Shown: positions 10,815 to 20,507, counted from the first letter of the stretch. The stretch is 64,000 nucleotides of DNA from Roseovarius sp. (GCA_014359765.1 JACIYT010000002.1:186001-250000), one strand, 5' to 3'. Numbers and translations are program-made. Notes: generated by a model not told the origin, from the letters alone.

Positions 10815-11657
10815 ATGGCACTCAAGTCGTACAAGCCGACGACGCCGGGCCAGCGCGGGCTGGTGCTGATCGACCGTTCGGAGCTGTGGAAAGGCCGTCC
10901 GGTCAAGTCCCTCACCGAGGGTCTGACCAAGAACGGCGGCCGCAACAACACCGGACGAATCACGATGCGCCGCAAGGGCGGCGGGGCGAAACGCCTCTAT
11001 CGGATCGTTGATTTCAAGCGCACCAGGTTCGACATCCCGGCAACGGTCGAGCGGATCGAATACGATCCCAACCGCACCGCCTTCATCGCCCTCATCCGCT
11101 ATGAGGATGGCGAGCAGGCCTATATCCTGGCACCCCAGCGCCTCGCCGTTGGCGATACGGTGATTGCCAGCGCCAAGGCCGATATCAAGCCCGGTAACGC
11201 GATGCCCTTCTCGGGGATGCCGATCGGCACGATCGTCCACAATATCGAGCTGAAGGCCGGCAAGGGCGGGCAGATCGCGCGCGCCGCGGGCACCTATGCG
11301 CAATTCGTCGGCCGCGATGGCGGCTATGCGCAGATCCGCCTCTCCTCGGGCGAGCTTCGCCTCGTGCGTCAGGAATGCATGGCCACCGTCGGTGCCGTCA
11401 GCAACCCCGACAACAGCAACCAGAATTACGGCAAGGCGGGCCGGATGCGCCACAAGGGCATTCGCCCCTCCGTTCGCGGCGTCGTGATGAACCCGATCGA
11501 CCACCCCCATGGTGGTGGCGAGGGCCGCACCTCGGGTGGTCGTCACCCGGTCACGCCCTGGGGCAAGCCCACCAAGGGCGCGCGCACCCGCAACACGAAC
11601 AAGGCGTCGCAAAAGCTCATCGTGCGCTCGCGTCATGCCAGGAAGAAGGGCCGCTAA
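10815..11657 (+). CDS. rplB: 50S ribosomal protein L2
   Basis: 280 aa, the full length for L2. It begins [20 protein letters not shown] and contains the conserved [20 protein letters not shown] basic segment and the C-terminal [20 protein letters not shown] motif that includes the peptidyl-transferase-proximal His. L2 binds 23S rRNA and is needed for subunit joining. It is the first gene of a five-gene block in standard S10-operon order (rplB-rpsS-rplV-rpsC-rplP), but the usual upstream rpsJ-rplC-rplD-rplW genes are not next to it here. Confidence 0.98.
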   Translation: MALKSYKPTTPGQRGLVLIDRSELWKGRPVKSLTEGLTKNGGRNNTGRITMRRKGGGAKRLYRIVDFKRTRFDIPATVERIEYDPNRTAFIALIRYEDGEQAYILAPQRLAVGDTVIASAKADIKPGNAMPFSGMPIGTIVHNIELKAGKGGQIARAAGTYAQFVGRDGGYAQIRLSSGELRLVRQECMATVGAVSNPDNSNQNYGKAGRMRHKGIRPSVRGVVMNPIDHPHGGGEGRTSGGRHPVTPWGKPTKGARTRNTNKASQKLIVRSRHARKKGR

Positions 11658-11660
11658 CAC

Positions 11661-11939
11661 ATGGCACGTTCTGTATGGAAAGGCCCCTTCGTCGATGCCT
11701 ATGTCCTGAAAAAGGCCGAGGCAGTGCGCGAATCGGGGCGTAACGAAGTCATCAAGATCTGGTCGCGCCGCTCGACCATCCTGCCGCAATTCGTGGGCCT
11801 CACCTTTGGCGTCTATAACGGGCACAAGCACATCCCCGTCAACGTCACCGAGGACATGATCGGCCAGAAATTCGGGGAATACTCCCCCACCCGCACCTAT
11901 TACGGGCACGCGGCCGACAAGAAAGCCAAGAGGAAATAA
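11661..11939 (+). CDS. rpsS: 30S ribosomal protein S19
   Basis: 92 aa, begins [20 protein letters not shown] and contains the S19 signature around [21 protein letters not shown]19 sits in the head of the 30S subunit, bound with S13 to 16S rRNA. Three bases separate it from rplB and three from rplV, so translation is coupled within the block. Confidence 0.98.
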   Translation: MARSVWKGPFVDAYVLKKAEAVRESGRNEVIKIWSRRSTILPQFVGLTFGVYNGHKHIPVNVTEDMIGQKFGEYSPTRTYYGHAADKKAKRK

Positions 11940-11942
11940 GCC

Positions 11943-12323
11943 ATGGGCAAGGATAAGAATCCCCGCCGCGTGGCGGATAACGAGGCGATGGCCAAGCTGC
12001 GGATGCTGCGCACCAGCCCGCAGAAGCTCAACCTCGTCGCCGCGATGATCCGCGGCAAGAAGGTGGACAAGGCGCTGACCGATCTCACCTTCTCGAACAA
12101 GCGGATCGCGCAGGACGTCAAGAAATGCCTGCAATCGGCGATCGCCAATGCCGAGAACAATCACGGGCTGGACGTGGACGAGCTGATCGTCGCCGAGGCC
12201 TGGGTCGGCAAGAACCTGGTGCTCAAGCGCGGGCGCCCGCGCGCGCGCGGCCGGTTCGGCGCCCTGCGCAAGCCGTTCTCGGAGATCACGATCAAGGTGC
12301 GTCAACTGGAGGAGCAAGCCTGA
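11943..12323 (+). CDS. rplV: 50S ribosomal protein L22
   Basis: 126 aa, begins [20 protein letters not shown] and carries the L22 core ([19 protein letters not shown]) and the long beta-hairpin tip [20 protein letters not shown] that lines the exit tunnel and is a known site of macrolide-resistance changes. The stop codon overlaps the rpsC start by one base (TGATG). Confidence 0.98.
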   Translation: MGKDKNPRRVADNEAMAKLRMLRTSPQKLNLVAAMIRGKKVDKALTDLTFSNKRIAQDVKKCLQSAIANAENNHGLDVDELIVAEAWVGKNLVLKRGRPRARGRFGALRKPFSEITIKVRQLEEQA

Positions 12324-13030
12324 TGGGTAACAAGGTCAATCCGATCGGCATGCGCCTGCAGGTCAACCGCACCTGGGACAGCCGCTGGTATGCCGATACC
12401 AGGGACTACGGCAATCTTCTGCTCGAGGATCTCGCCATGCGCGATTTCATCAAGCAGGAATGCAAGCAGGCCGGCGTCAGCCGCGTGATCATCGAGCGCC
12501 CGCACAAGAAGTGCCGCGTCACGATCCACAGCGCCCGCCCCGGTGTGATCATCGGCAAGAAGGGCGCCGATATCGAAACCCTGCGCAAGAAGCTGGCGGC
12601 CATGACCGCGAGCGAGCTGCATCTCAACATCGTCGAGGTCCGCAAGCCCGAGCTGGACGCCGCCCTCGTCGCCGAGAGCATCGCGCAACAGCTCGAGCGC
12701 CGCGTGTCCTTCCGTCGCGCCATGAAGCGCGCGGTGCAGAACGCGATGCGCATGGGTGCGCTCGGGATCCGGGTGAACGTCGCGGGCCGCCTCGGCGGGG
12801 CCGAGATTGCCCGCACCGAATGGTATCGCGAAGGCCGGGTGCCGCTGCACACGCTGCGCGCCGATATCGACTATGCCCTCGCCGAAGCCTCGACCCCTTA
12901 CGGGATCATCGGCGTCAAGGTGTGGATCTTCAAGGGCGAGATCATGGAGCACGACCCGAGTGCCCGCGATCGCAAGGCCCAGGAACTCCAGGACGGTCCG
13001 GCCCCGCGTGGCGCCGGCGGCCGTCGCTGA
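12323..13030 (+). CDS. rpsC: 30S ribosomal protein S3
   Basis: 235 aa from the ATG at 12323 ([20 protein letters not shown]); the longer in-frame ORF from 12125 overlaps rplV and is spurious. It carries the KH domain with [20 protein letters not shown] and the C-terminal S3 domain RIDVAGRLGG-like stretch ([20 protein letters not shown]). S3 lies at the mRNA entry of the 30S head. An extra tail rich in Gly/Arg ends the protein. Confidence 0.98.
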   Translation: MGNKVNPIGMRLQVNRTWDSRWYADTRDYGNLLLEDLAMRDFIKQECKQAGVSRVIIERPHKKCRVTIHSARPGVIIGKKGADIETLRKKLAAMTASELHLNIVEVRKPELDAALVAESIAQQLERRVSFRRAMKRAVQNAMRMGALGIRVNVAGRLGGAEIARTEWYREGRVPLHTLRADIDYALAEASTPYGIIGVKVWIFKGEIMEHDPSARDRKAQELQDGPAPRGAGGRR

Positions 13031-13043
13031 GGAGGACTGAGAC

Positions 13044-13457
13044 ATGCTGCAACCAAAGCGCACGAAATTCCGCAAGCAGTTCAAGGGCCGCATCAAGGGC
13101 GAGGCCAAGGGCGGCTCTGACCTGAACTTCGGCACCTATGGCCTCAAGGCGACCGAGCCGGAGCGCGTGACCGCGCGCCAGATCGAGGCCGCCCGCCGCG
13201 CCATGACGCGCCACATGAAGCGCCAGGGCCGTGTCTGGATCCGCATCTTCCCCGATGTGCCGGTCTCGGCCAAGCCGATCGAGGTGCGGATGGGCAAGGG
13301 CAAGGGCTCGGTGGATCGCTGGGTCTGCAAGGTCAAGCCGGGCCGCGTGATGTTCGAGATCGACGGCGTCGGCGAGGATGTCGCGGTCGAGGCCCTGCGC
13401 CTTGCCGCGATGAAGCTGCCGATCAAGACCCGCGTCGTGGTCCGCGAGGACTGGTAA
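13044..13457 (+). CDS. rplP: 50S ribosomal protein L16
   Basis: 137 aa, begins [20 protein letters not shown] and contains the L16 signature [21 protein letters not shown]16 organises the A-site region of 23S rRNA. GAGGAGG-like sequence lies just upstream. It is the last gene of the block: rpmC, rpsQ and rplN, which usually follow, are absent and a strong terminator comes 30 bp later. Confidence 0.98.
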   Translation: MLQPKRTKFRKQFKGRIKGEAKGGSDLNFGTYGLKATEPERVTARQIEAARRAMTRHMKRQGRVWIRIFPDVPVSAKPIEVRMGKGKGSVDRWVCKVKPGRVMFEIDGVGEDVAVEALRLAAMKLPIKTRVVVREDW

Positions 13458-13487
13458 GCCGCCCCCCGGGCCCCGGCTCATGGGATC

Positions 13488-13519
13488 GGCCCCGCGCGAG
13501 CAATCGCGCGGGGCCTTTT
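13488..13519 (+). terminator. Rho-independent terminator after rplP
   Basis: A perfect 12-bp stem (GGCCCCGCGCGA against TCGCGCGGGGCC, loop GCAA) followed by TTTT. It closes the rplB-rplP block before the oppositely oriented antiporter gene. Confidence 0.9.
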
Positions 13520-13564
13520 GCATCGGGTTTTCACGGTGCGTTTTTCACGGTGCGCGGGGGGCGC

Positions 13565-15481
13565 TCACCCGTCCGTTCCGGACGGTTTCCCTCCCGTGCC
13601 TGTGCCCTGCTGCTCCAGCTGCGACAGGAGCATGGTCTGCAATTCGTGCTCGAGTTCGCGGGCGCGCGCGACATAGGCGGCGTTCTCGTGCTCGGGAATA
13701 TCGGGATCCCAGAGCGAAGCCAGCTCGCGCACCGACTCGCGATCGTGGCGATAGAAGAGCTTTTCCGCCCCCGCCGCCTCGTATTCGCTCAGTCCCATGT
13801 TCTCGAGCACATAGCGCCCGGCGCGCAATGCGCTGTCAAAGACCTCGCGCACGATGTCATCGGCCCCGGCCTGGTAGAGGCGGAACACATGCGCCCGGTC
13901 GCGCGCGCGCGCCACGATATGCAGGTCAGGGCGCTCGCGCCGGGCAAAGCTCACCAGCCGCACGCAGGCATCCGGGTTGTCGAGCGCCGCGACCAGGACG
14001 CGCGCCTCGCGCAGGCCGGCAGCCAGGAGGAGGTCCGGGCGGGTCGGGTCGCCGAAGAAGCTCTTGATGCCGAAGCGCCGCATCTGCTGGATCACGCCGA
14101 GGTCGTGATCGAGCACCACCGTCTCGAAGCCGGTCGAGCGCACCAGCCGGTTGACCACCTGCCCGAAACGCCCGATCCCGGCGATGATCACCGGACCGCT
14201 CGCGTCGATCTGATCGGGCTCGGGGGTCTCGCCCGCCTCCTGCATCCGCCGCGACAGCCAGTCGTAAATCAGGAACAGAAGCGGCGTGATCAGCATGGTG
14301 AGCGCGATCACCAGCAGCAGCACCTCTCCCATGCCGCCGGGCAACACGTTCTGCTGGTTGGAAAAGGCCACCAGAACGAAGCCGAACTCGCCCGCCTGGG
14401 CGAGGCCCAGCGTGAACAGCCAGAGGTCGCGCCGGCGCAACCCGAAGGCGCGCCCGAGCAGATAGAGGATGATCCCCTTGGCGAAGATCACCGCAAGGGC
14501 AAACGCGACGATCTGCAACGGCGCCCGGGTCAGCACGGCAAAGTCGATCCCGGCGCCGACGGTGATGAAGAACAGCCCCAGAAGCAGCCCCTTGAACGGT
14601 GCCAGGTCGCTCTCGAGCTCGTGGCGGAACTCGCTGTTGGCGAGCACCACCCCGGCGAGAAACGCCCCGAGCGCGGGTGACAGGCCCACCAGCATCATCA
14701 GGAACGAGATCCCCACCACGATCAGCAGCGCAAGCGCGGTATACATCTCGCGCAGGCGCGCCGCGTGGATGAAGCGGAACACCGGCCGGGTCAGATAGAT
14801 CCCGGCGAGGATGATCGCGGCGACGGCCCCGATGGTGACCAGCGTCGCCCCCCAGCCGGGCAGGCCGGCGATGAAATTCTGCGCCACCTCATGCGCGCCG
14901 CCGGCCTCCTGTGTCGCCGCCGTGCCATGTTCGCGCCCGGCGCGGATCACCTGTTCCACGGAGCGCGGCAATGCCAGCAGCGGCAGCAGCGCCAGCATCG
15001 GGATGACGGCGATATCCTGCGCCAGCAGCACCGAGAAGGCCGAGCGCCCCCCCGCTGTCTGCATCAGCCCTTTCTCGGTCAGCGTCTGAAGGACGATGGC
15101 GGTGGAGGACAGCGCAAAGATCATGCCGACCGCCAGCGCCACGGTCCATACCTGCCCCAGCCAGAGCGCCGCCAGCAGCACCACCAGCGTGGTGATCGCG
15201 ATCTGGAGCCCGCCAAGCCCCAGCAGCCTGTGGCGCATGTCCCAGAGCGCGCGCGGCTCGAGGTCGAGCCCGATGAGAAACAGCATCATCACCACGCCGA
15301 ATTCGGCCATGTGCTGCAACTCGGCCGTCTGGTGCCCCCCCACCAGCCCCAGCACCGGCCCGATCACGATGCCCGCGGCGAGATAGCCAAGAACCGAGCC
15401 AAAGCCGAGGCGCGCGGCCAGCGGCACCGCGATCACCATGGCCATGAGAAGGGTCGTGGCCTGAAACAGGAACCCGGTCAT
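13565..15481 (-). CDS. Monovalent cation:proton antiporter of the Kef type (CPA2)
   Basis: 638 aa. The first 380 residues form about 12 membrane helices with typical CPA2 motifs (GYLAAGIVIGPVLGL, MLFLIGLDLEPRALW, QDIAVIPMLALLPLL, GAFLAGVVLANSEFRHELE). A Rossmann-like RCK/TrkA-N domain follows from about residue 410 (VIIAGIGRFGQVVNRLV, then VVLDHDLGVIQQMRRFG) and a long helical tail ends the protein. This is the KefB/KefC architecture: glutathione-gated potassium/proton exchange at the inner membrane in protection against electrophiles. No KefF/KefG-type ancillary gene lies beside it, so ion and gating cannot be fixed. Confidence 0.9.
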   Translation of the reverse strand: MTGFLFQATTLLMAMVIAVPLAARLGFGSVLGYLAAGIVIGPVLGLVGGHQTAELQHMAEFGVVMMLFLIGLDLEPRALWDMRHRLLGLGGLQIAITTLVVLLAALWLGQVWTVALAVGMIFALSSTAIVLQTLTEKGLMQTAGGRSAFSVLLAQDIAVIPMLALLPLLALPRSVEQVIRAGREHGTAATQEAGGAHEVAQNFIAGLPGWGATLVTIGAVAAIILAGIYLTRPVFRFIHAARLREMYTALALLIVVGISFLMMLVGLSPALGAFLAGVVLANSEFRHELESDLAPFKGLLLGLFFITVGAGIDFAVLTRAPLQIVAFALAVIFAKGIILYLLGRAFGLRRRDLWLFTLGLAQAGEFGFVLVAFSNQQNVLPGGMGEVLLLVIALTMLITPLLFLIYDWLSRRMQEAGETPEPDQIDASGPVIIAGIGRFGQVVNRLVRSTGFETVVLDHDLGVIQQMRRFGIKSFFGDPTRPDLLLAAGLREARVLVAALDNPDACVRLVSFARRERPDLHIVARARDRAHVFRLYQAGADDIVREVFDSALRAGRYVLENMGLSEYEAAGAEKLFYRHDRESVRELASLWDPDIPEHENAAYVARARELEHELQTMLLSQLEQQGTGTGGKPSGTDG

Positions 15482-15519
15482 CTGCCCCCCCCCGATGGCG
15501 CGACGCGAACCACCGCGCC

Positions 15520-17397
15520 TCAGCCTCGGGGCAGGCGCAGGACGATGTCCCGGCTGCCCTTGCGATAGCGCAATTCGTCGTCGCCGATGGCCGAGACGCG
15601 CCCGCCGTCGATCCGGTCGCCGACCTGCACCCGGTGGTAGCGGCCATTGGCCAGCCGCACGAGCGCCCGGCGATTGGCGGGCGTGCCATAGACGCCGATC
15701 AGATTGACCTGGCGCAGGTTGATGGCATTGCGCGTCGTGGCCTGTTGCGCGATCGAGGCCGAGCTGGGGATGCGCGGGGCGGCGCTGCGGGTGGTCTCGG
15801 GCTCGTCATCGGCCTCGGGATCGGGGGCGCGCTGCGGCGGCGCAGGGGCCGGGGTTGCGCGCGCTGCGCGCTGCTCGATGGTCTGCGGCCGCAGGCGCGG
15901 CTTGAGCGAGGCGGCGATCGCCTGTTCGTTGGCCTCTTCGAGGGCCGCGTCGATGGCCGCGGCATCGGGCGGAGGCGCCGCGGCGGCAAGGGTGGACGGA
16001 CGCGCGCGGGGGCGCAGCGCGGCCAGTTCGCTGCGCGAGCGCCCGCCGAGCGCGCCGCGCTCCTGCTTCTCGTCCAGATCGTCGGGGCGGGCACGGGGCC
16101 GGATCCCGGCGAGGCGCGCGCTTGCGGCCAGTGCCTCGGGTGTGGGCGTGAGATCGGGGATCGCCACGGCGCGCTGCGGAATGGATCCGGGGCGCAGCGG
16201 CGGCGGTCCGGCGTGCACGATCACGCCGCCCGGGGTCAGCGCCCCCTCCGGCGTCGCCGCGACCAGCCCCCGTGCGTCGAGGGCAAAGCCCCGGCCCGGC
16301 TGTGGCGGGGGGGCGGGGCGGGGCGGGGCCGCATCGGCCACAAGCAGCCGCGCGGCGGGCAGGGCCACCGCATCCCCAAGGTTCAGCGCCGGGTCGATCG
16401 AGGTCTGGTAGAGCGAATCGAGCGTGTCGCCGCGCGGTGCCCGCGGCGGGGCAGGGGCCTCTGTCCGGATGCCGGTCAGGGCTTTGCCCGGCGTTTCTGT
16501 CTCGGGGTGGGGCAGGGCGGGAGGCAGGGCCGCGACCTCCGGCTCAGGCTCCCGGGCCGCCTGCCCGCTCAGCTCGGGGATCTCCGGGGTCACGGCGATC
16601 TGTGGCTCGGGACCGCGCAACAGCCGCCCCGGTCCGCTCTGGGGAAAGAGCGCGGCCAGCGCCGCGATCCCCACCATCAGCAGCACCAGCGCGGCGACGA
16701 GGATCAGCCCCGCCCCCCCCGGCCTGCGCCGACCGGATCGGGCGGGGCGCGTCTGTCCGGCCCTGTTCGGGGCAGGGGGGGCAACCGTGGGGATGGGGGC
16801 CTGTGGCGCGGCGGGGATGCGCGCGGCGGCGGTGTCCTGCCGTTCGGGCGCACCGGGCGCCTGCGCTGCCGGTGCCGCCGCTGCTGTCGGTGCCGAGGCG
16901 GGGGCGGTCTTGTCCGGGATCGTTCCAAAGACGGGCTCGCCGGCATAGGTGGCCGGATCGGGGCACGCCACGAAGCACACCGGGTTGAACCCATGCGCGC
17001 GGGCAAAGCTCTCGGCCTCCTCGAGCGTCTCGCGGGCGACGGCGGCCACCTGCAACCGGCCCCCGGCAACCGTCCAGTCGAAGGCCAGCTCCTCGAGCGC
17101 GTAGGGTGTCGCCCCGTCGAGCGCATCCGCCACCGCCCTCGCGTGATCCGCGCGGGTCGCAAAGGCAGCGGCGGGCAGGTCGAGGTAGCGGATCTGTTCA
17201 TCGGGGATGATGAGCTTGCTCGCCATGCCGCCGGGGGCAAGCGTGCGCGCCCTGGCGCGCAGCGCCACCAGCGCCCCCGGCAGATCCTCCACCCCGAGCG
17301 CGACCTCCCCGACCGGGCGCCATTCCCCGTCTGCCGCGCGATGCAGCAGGCCGATCGCGTCGAAGGAGAGGCTGAGGGCGAAATTCGGGGTCATCAT
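15520..17397 (-). CDS. Membrane-anchored protein with PilM/GspL-like head and PilP-like tail
   Basis: About 625 aa from the ATG at 17397 (a second ATG follows at 17394). Residues 1-160 (FALSLSFDAIGLLHRA, KLIIPDEQIRYLDLPAA, ARAHGFNPVCFVACPDP) resemble the shortened actin-like fold of PilM/GspL cytoplasmic domains. A Pro/Ala linker leads to one membrane helix near residue 235 (LILVAALVLLMVGIAALAAL). The periplasmic part is Pro/Arg-rich with three related motifs (RPRARPDDL, RPRARPSTL, KPRLRPQTI), and the last 75 residues (NLIGVYGTPANRRALVRLAN, YHRVQVGDRIDGGRV) look like a PilP/GspC-type beta domain. It may be an envelope scaffold linking inside to outside. No type IV pilus or type II secretion genes lie next to it. 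Confidence 0.7.
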   Translation of the reverse strand: MMTPNFALSLSFDAIGLLHRAADGEWRPVGEVALGVEDLPGALVALRARARTLAPGGMASKLIIPDEQIRYLDLPAAAFATRADHARAVADALDGATPYALEELAFDWTVAGGRLQVAAVARETLEEAESFARAHGFNPVCFVACPDPATYAGEPVFGTIPDKTAPASAPTAAAAPAAQAPGAPERQDTAAARIPAAPQAPIPTVAPPAPNRAGQTRPARSGRRRPGGAGLILVAALVLLMVGIAALAALFPQSGPGRLLRGPEPQIAVTPEIPELSGQAAREPEPEVAALPPALPHPETETPGKALTGIRTEAPAPPRAPRGDTLDSLYQTSIDPALNLGDAVALPAARLLVADAAPPRPAPPPQPGRGFALDARGLVAATPEGALTPGGVIVHAGPPPLRPGSIPQRAVAIPDLTPTPEALAASARLAGIRPRARPDDLDEKQERGALGGRSRSELAALRPRARPSTLAAAAPPPDAAAIDAALEEANEQAIAASLKPRLRPQTIEQRAARATPAPAPPQRAPDPEADDEPETTRSAAPRIPSSASIAQQATTRNAINLRQVNLIGVYGTPANRRALVRLANGRYHRVQVGDRIDGGRVSAIGDDELRYRKGSRDIVLRLPRG

Positions 17398-17517
17398 CGG
17401 TTTCCGGGCGGGCCTCATCGCGGCAGGCGCGTATGCGTTGCCCATGACTGTAGCGCAGCCCCGCCCCGAGGCCAACCACGGCCGCGCGGCGCCTGCCGCG
17501 CGGTTGCCGATTGTTGC

Positions 17518-18798
17518 TCAGCCGGCGGCGCTTGCCAGTGCCTGATCGAGATCGGCGATGAGATCCTCGGCATCCTCGATCCCGATCGAAAGGCGCACCA
17601 CGTCGGGCGCCGCGCCGGCGGCCACTTGCTGTTGCTCGCTCAATTGCCGGTGCGTGGTCGAGGCGGAATGGATCACGAGGCTGCGGGTGTCCCCGAGATT
17701 GGCCACATGGCTGAACAGTTCGAGCGCATCGACGAGCCGTACGCAGGCGTCATAGCCGCCCTTGAGCCGCATGGTGAACAGCGCCCCCGCCCCCTTGGGG
17801 CAGATCCGCGCCACCCGGTCATGCCAGGGCGAGGAGGGCAGGCCCGCATAGGTCACTTCGGCCACCGCCGGGTGGTCTTCGAGCCAGCCGGCGATGCGCA
17901 CGGCATTCTCGCAATGGCGCTGCATCCGCAAGCTGAGCGTCTCGATCCCCATCAGCGTGTAATGCGCCGCCTGCGGATTGAGCGTCATGCCCAGATCGCG
18001 CAAGCCCACGGCGATGCCGTGAAAGGTGAAGGCGAGCGGCCCGAAGGTTTCGTGGAACCTGAGCCCGTGATAGGCGGGCTCGGGCGCCGAGAGCGAGGGG
18101 AACTTGTCCGAAGCGGACCAGTCGAAGCGCCCGGAATCGATCACGCAGCCCCCCGTCACCGTGCCGTTGCCGGTGAGGAACTTGGTCATCGAATGCACCA
18201 CGAGCGTGGCGCCGTGCTCGATCGGGCGGCACAGATAGGGCGTGGCGAGGGTGTTGTCCACGATGAGCGGCAGCCCGGCCCTGTCGGCCAGCGCGGACAC
18301 CGCGTCGAGATCGGTGACATAGCCGCCCGGATTGGCGATGGATTCGCAGAATATCGCGCGGGTGTCCTCGTCGATCGCGTCCGCGATCGCCTCGGGATCG
18401 TCGAAATCGACGAACCGGGCCTCCCAGCCGAACCGCCGGATGGTCTGGCTGAACTGGGTGATCGAGCCGCCATAGAGCCGGGTCGAGACCACCACGTTGC
18501 GCCCCGGCCCCATCAGCGGAAAGAGCGCCATGATCTGCGCCGCGTGCCCCGACGAACAGCACACCGCCCCCGCCCCGCCCTCGAGCGTCGCCACCCGCTC
18601 CTGGAGCGCGGCCACGGTCGGGTTGGTCAGCCGCGAATAGATATAGCCCACTTCCTGCAGGTTGAAGAGCGCGGCCGCGTGCTCGGCATCGCGGAAGACA
18701 TAGGCGGTGGTCTGGTAGATCGGCACCTGCCGCGCGCCGGTCGCCGGATCGGGCCGCGCGCCTGCGTGGATCTGCAACGTGTCGAAACCATGGGCCAT
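17518..18798 (-). CDS. O-acetylhomoserine sulfhydrylase (aminocarboxypropyltransferase)
   Basis: 426 aa, the usual length for the MetY branch of Cys/Met-metabolism PLP enzymes. It begins MAHGFDTLQIHAGARPDPAT; YSRLTNPTVAALQERVATLE and SSGHAAQIMALF hold the phosphate-binding region; the PLP lysine is in VVHSMTKFLTGNGTVTGG; SLGDTRSLVIHSAS-like sequence (NLGDTRSLVIHSASTTH) is near the end. It makes homocysteine from O-acetylhomoserine and sulfide in the cytoplasm. The choice between metY and metZ-type activity is not certain from sequence. It is divergent from the VOC gene at 18881. Confidence 0.92.
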   Translation of the reverse strand: MAHGFDTLQIHAGARPDPATGARQVPIYQTTAYVFRDAEHAAALFNLQEVGYIYSRLTNPTVAALQERVATLEGGAGAVCCSSGHAAQIMALFPLMGPGRNVVVSTRLYGGSITQFSQTIRRFGWEARFVDFDDPEAIADAIDEDTRAIFCESIANPGGYVTDLDAVSALADRAGLPLIVDNTLATPYLCRPIEHGATLVVHSMTKFLTGNGTVTGGCVIDSGRFDWSASDKFPSLSAPEPAYHGLRFHETFGPLAFTFHGIAVGLRDLGMTLNPQAAHYTLMGIETLSLRMQRHCENAVRIAGWLEDHPAVAEVTYAGLPSSPWHDRVARICPKGAGALFTMRLKGGYDACVRLVDALELFSHVANLGDTRSLVIHSASTTHRQLSEQQQVAAGAAPDVVRLSIGIEDAEDLIADLDQALASAAG

Positions 18799-18880
18799 GG
18801 GGCGCGCCTCCTTGCGAAATGCCTCTGATCCGGGTTACGGCATCGGCACGGGCCGCGCAACCGCGACGGGGAGAAGAAAC

Positions 18881-19294
18881 ATGGCGTATCCGTTCCACCT
18901 TGCGATCAACGTGACCGATCTCGACGCGGCGCGCGCCTTTTATGGCGGGGTGCTCGGCGCGACCGAGGGGCGCGCGACCGGGAGCTGGGTGGATTTCGAT
19001 TTCTTCGGCCACCAGCTCTCGCTGCATCTGGGCCAGCCCTTCGAGACGCAGGCCACCGGCAAGGTCGGCGATCATCTCGTGCCGATGCCGCATTTCGGCG
19101 TGGTGCTGCCGCTCGCGCTCTGGCGCGACCTGGCGGCGCGGCTCACGGCGGCGGGGGTCGATTTCGTGATCCCGCCCTCGGTGCGATTCGAGGGTGAGGC
19201 GGGCGAGCAGTGGACGATGTTCTTTCGCGATCCGTTCGGCAATCCGGTGGAGGTCAAGGGCTTTGCGGATATGGGCGCGGTATTCGCGGGGTGA
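18881..19294 (+). CDS. VOC (glyoxalase/dioxygenase) family protein
   Basis: 137 aa from the ATG at 18881, with GGGAGAAG upstream; the longer ORF from 18779 crosses the divergent promoter region. Two beta-alpha-beta-beta-beta units are visible: FHLAINVTDLDAARAFYGGV and HFGVVLPLALWRDLAARL...FFRDPFGNPVEVKGF. The metal ligands expected in such folds (His in FHLAINV and HFGVVL, Glu in NPVEVKG) are present. The substrate is unknown; it resembles extradiol-dioxygenase-like VOC proteins common in this group. Confidence 0.88.
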   Translation: MAYPFHLAINVTDLDAARAFYGGVLGATEGRATGSWVDFDFFGHQLSLHLGQPFETQATGKVGDHLVPMPHFGVVLPLALWRDLAARLTAAGVDFVIPPSVRFEGEAGEQWTMFFRDPFGNPVEVKGFADMGAVFAG

Positions 19295-19353
19295 GGCCGG
19301 GAGCGACGGCGCGCATGGGCGCCGGATGAGCCGCGCATGGGCGCGCCGCCGCC

Positions 19354-20358
19354 TCACCGCATCCAGAACCCGTTACGCTTGAGGGTGTTGCGGATGACCT
19401 GTTCGCGCGCGGGCAGGTTGTCTCGGTCGAAAAGCGCGCGCGCCTTTTGCCCCCGCCCCTGGTAGATCATCCGCTTGAATGGCTCGTATGCCTTCAGCAC
19501 CTTCTTGATCCGGTTGGGCGCGCTCACTTCCTCGAGCACTTCGACCACGCGATCGCTCTCGCGCGCATAGAGCAGCGGCAGCGTGCGGTAATGGCAGGTC
19601 ACCGCCCCGTCCAGAAGCCCTTCGGGCAGCGTGTCGCGCCCGCCGCCCAGCCCGTGGATCACCAGCGGCAGCGCCACCTGATCGAGCCATGGATCGAGCG
19701 GCTGACAGATCAGCTCGGGCGGCGGATCGTCGCGGATCGTCAGCGCGTAATCGAGAAAGCGCCGCCCGAAGACGCGCGGGCAGCGGTAGAAGAAGAAGCC
19801 CGCGTTGAAATAGAGATACCGCTTCCAGTATTCGTCGGGCTGGCTCCGGTCGAGCGAGCTCTCGTAATCCAGCCCGAACCGGTCGTAGAGCGATTTCCAG
19901 GTGGCGCCATAGCCGGGGCCGTAAAGCTCGATCTGCGGCCAGGTCCCCTCGCGCCGCAAGGATGCGGTGGGGCGCGCGAAATCGAAGGGCACCTGCGCCA
20001 GCTCCCCGGTCACCAGCGTGTCGGTGTCGAGAAACAGGAACGGCTCTCCCTCGGGCAGCGACAGGAGCGCCTCGATCTTGTTGCCATAGGGATAGGCATG
20101 GCCGAAATGATGATTCTCGAAGGGCACGATCTCGGCGCCGAATTCGCCGAGCAGCGCGCGCGCGGCCTCGTCGCGGATGCGCGGATCGTTGGGCCAGAGC
20201 GGGCCGGGCTGCGGCTCGGCCACGAGCAGGCGGCCGGCGAAACGCGGCGACATCGCCCGCAGCGAGGCGGCCAGGAGCACCGCCTCGTATTGCAGCCGCC
20301 CGCCCTGCGCGATGATGACGATGTTGAACGCGCCCGGTTCGACGTCGGGTCTGGCCAT
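19354..20358 (-). CDS. Glycosyltransferase-like protein (nucleotide-diphospho-sugar transferase fold)
   Basis: 334 aa from the ATG at 20358; an in-frame extension to 20439 enters tRNA-Tyr and is rejected. The N-terminus (FNIVIIAQGGRLQYEAVLLA) has a GT-A-like strand and the middle carries EPFLFLDTDTLVTGEL with a DxD metal-binding motif; WKRYLYFNAGFFFYRCPRVF resembles the acceptor region of GT8/GT24-type proteins. No signal peptide or membrane segment is seen. The donor and acceptor are unknown. The gene stands between the VOC gene (convergent) and tRNA-Tyr. Confidence 0.75.
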   Translation of the reverse strand: MARPDVEPGAFNIVIIAQGGRLQYEAVLLAASLRAMSPRFAGRLLVAEPQPGPLWPNDPRIRDEAARALLGEFGAEIVPFENHHFGHAYPYGNKIEALLSLPEGEPFLFLDTDTLVTGELAQVPFDFARPTASLRREGTWPQIELYGPGYGATWKSLYDRFGLDYESSLDRSQPDEYWKRYLYFNAGFFFYRCPRVFGRRFLDYALTIRDDPPPELICQPLDPWLDQVALPLVIHGLGGGRDTLPEGLLDGAVTCHYRTLPLLYARESDRVVEVLEEVSAPNRIKKVLKAYEPFKRMIYQGRGQKARALFDRDNLPAREQVIRNTLKRNGFWMR

Positions 20359-20412
20359 GGATATGCCCCCGCCTTTTGCGTGGCTCTGCGCGCGGTCGCC
20401 GACAGGGGGAGG

Positions 20413-20496
20413 TGGTGGGCGACCTTGGAATCGAACCAAGCGTGCGTCTCCGCGAGGGAGTTACAGTCCCCTGCCACACCTTGCGGCCTGTCGCCC
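20413..20496 (-). tRNA. tRNA-Tyr (anticodon GTA), CCA encoded
   Basis: The minus strand folds as a class II tRNA: acceptor GGGCGAC pairs with GTCGCCC, then discriminator A and CCA; anticodon loop ACTGTAACT gives GTA; a long variable arm and the T arm GGTTCGATTCC follow. It is 84 nt including CCA. A good promoter lies just upstream. Confidence 0.95.
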
Positions 20497-20507
20497 ACGT
20501 GAGGGGC

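Noticed and set aside
15634..18828. 1064-residue plus-strand ORF opposite the PilM/PilP-like and sulfhydrylase genes
   Set aside because: Low-complexity antisense frame crossing two clear minus-strand genes.
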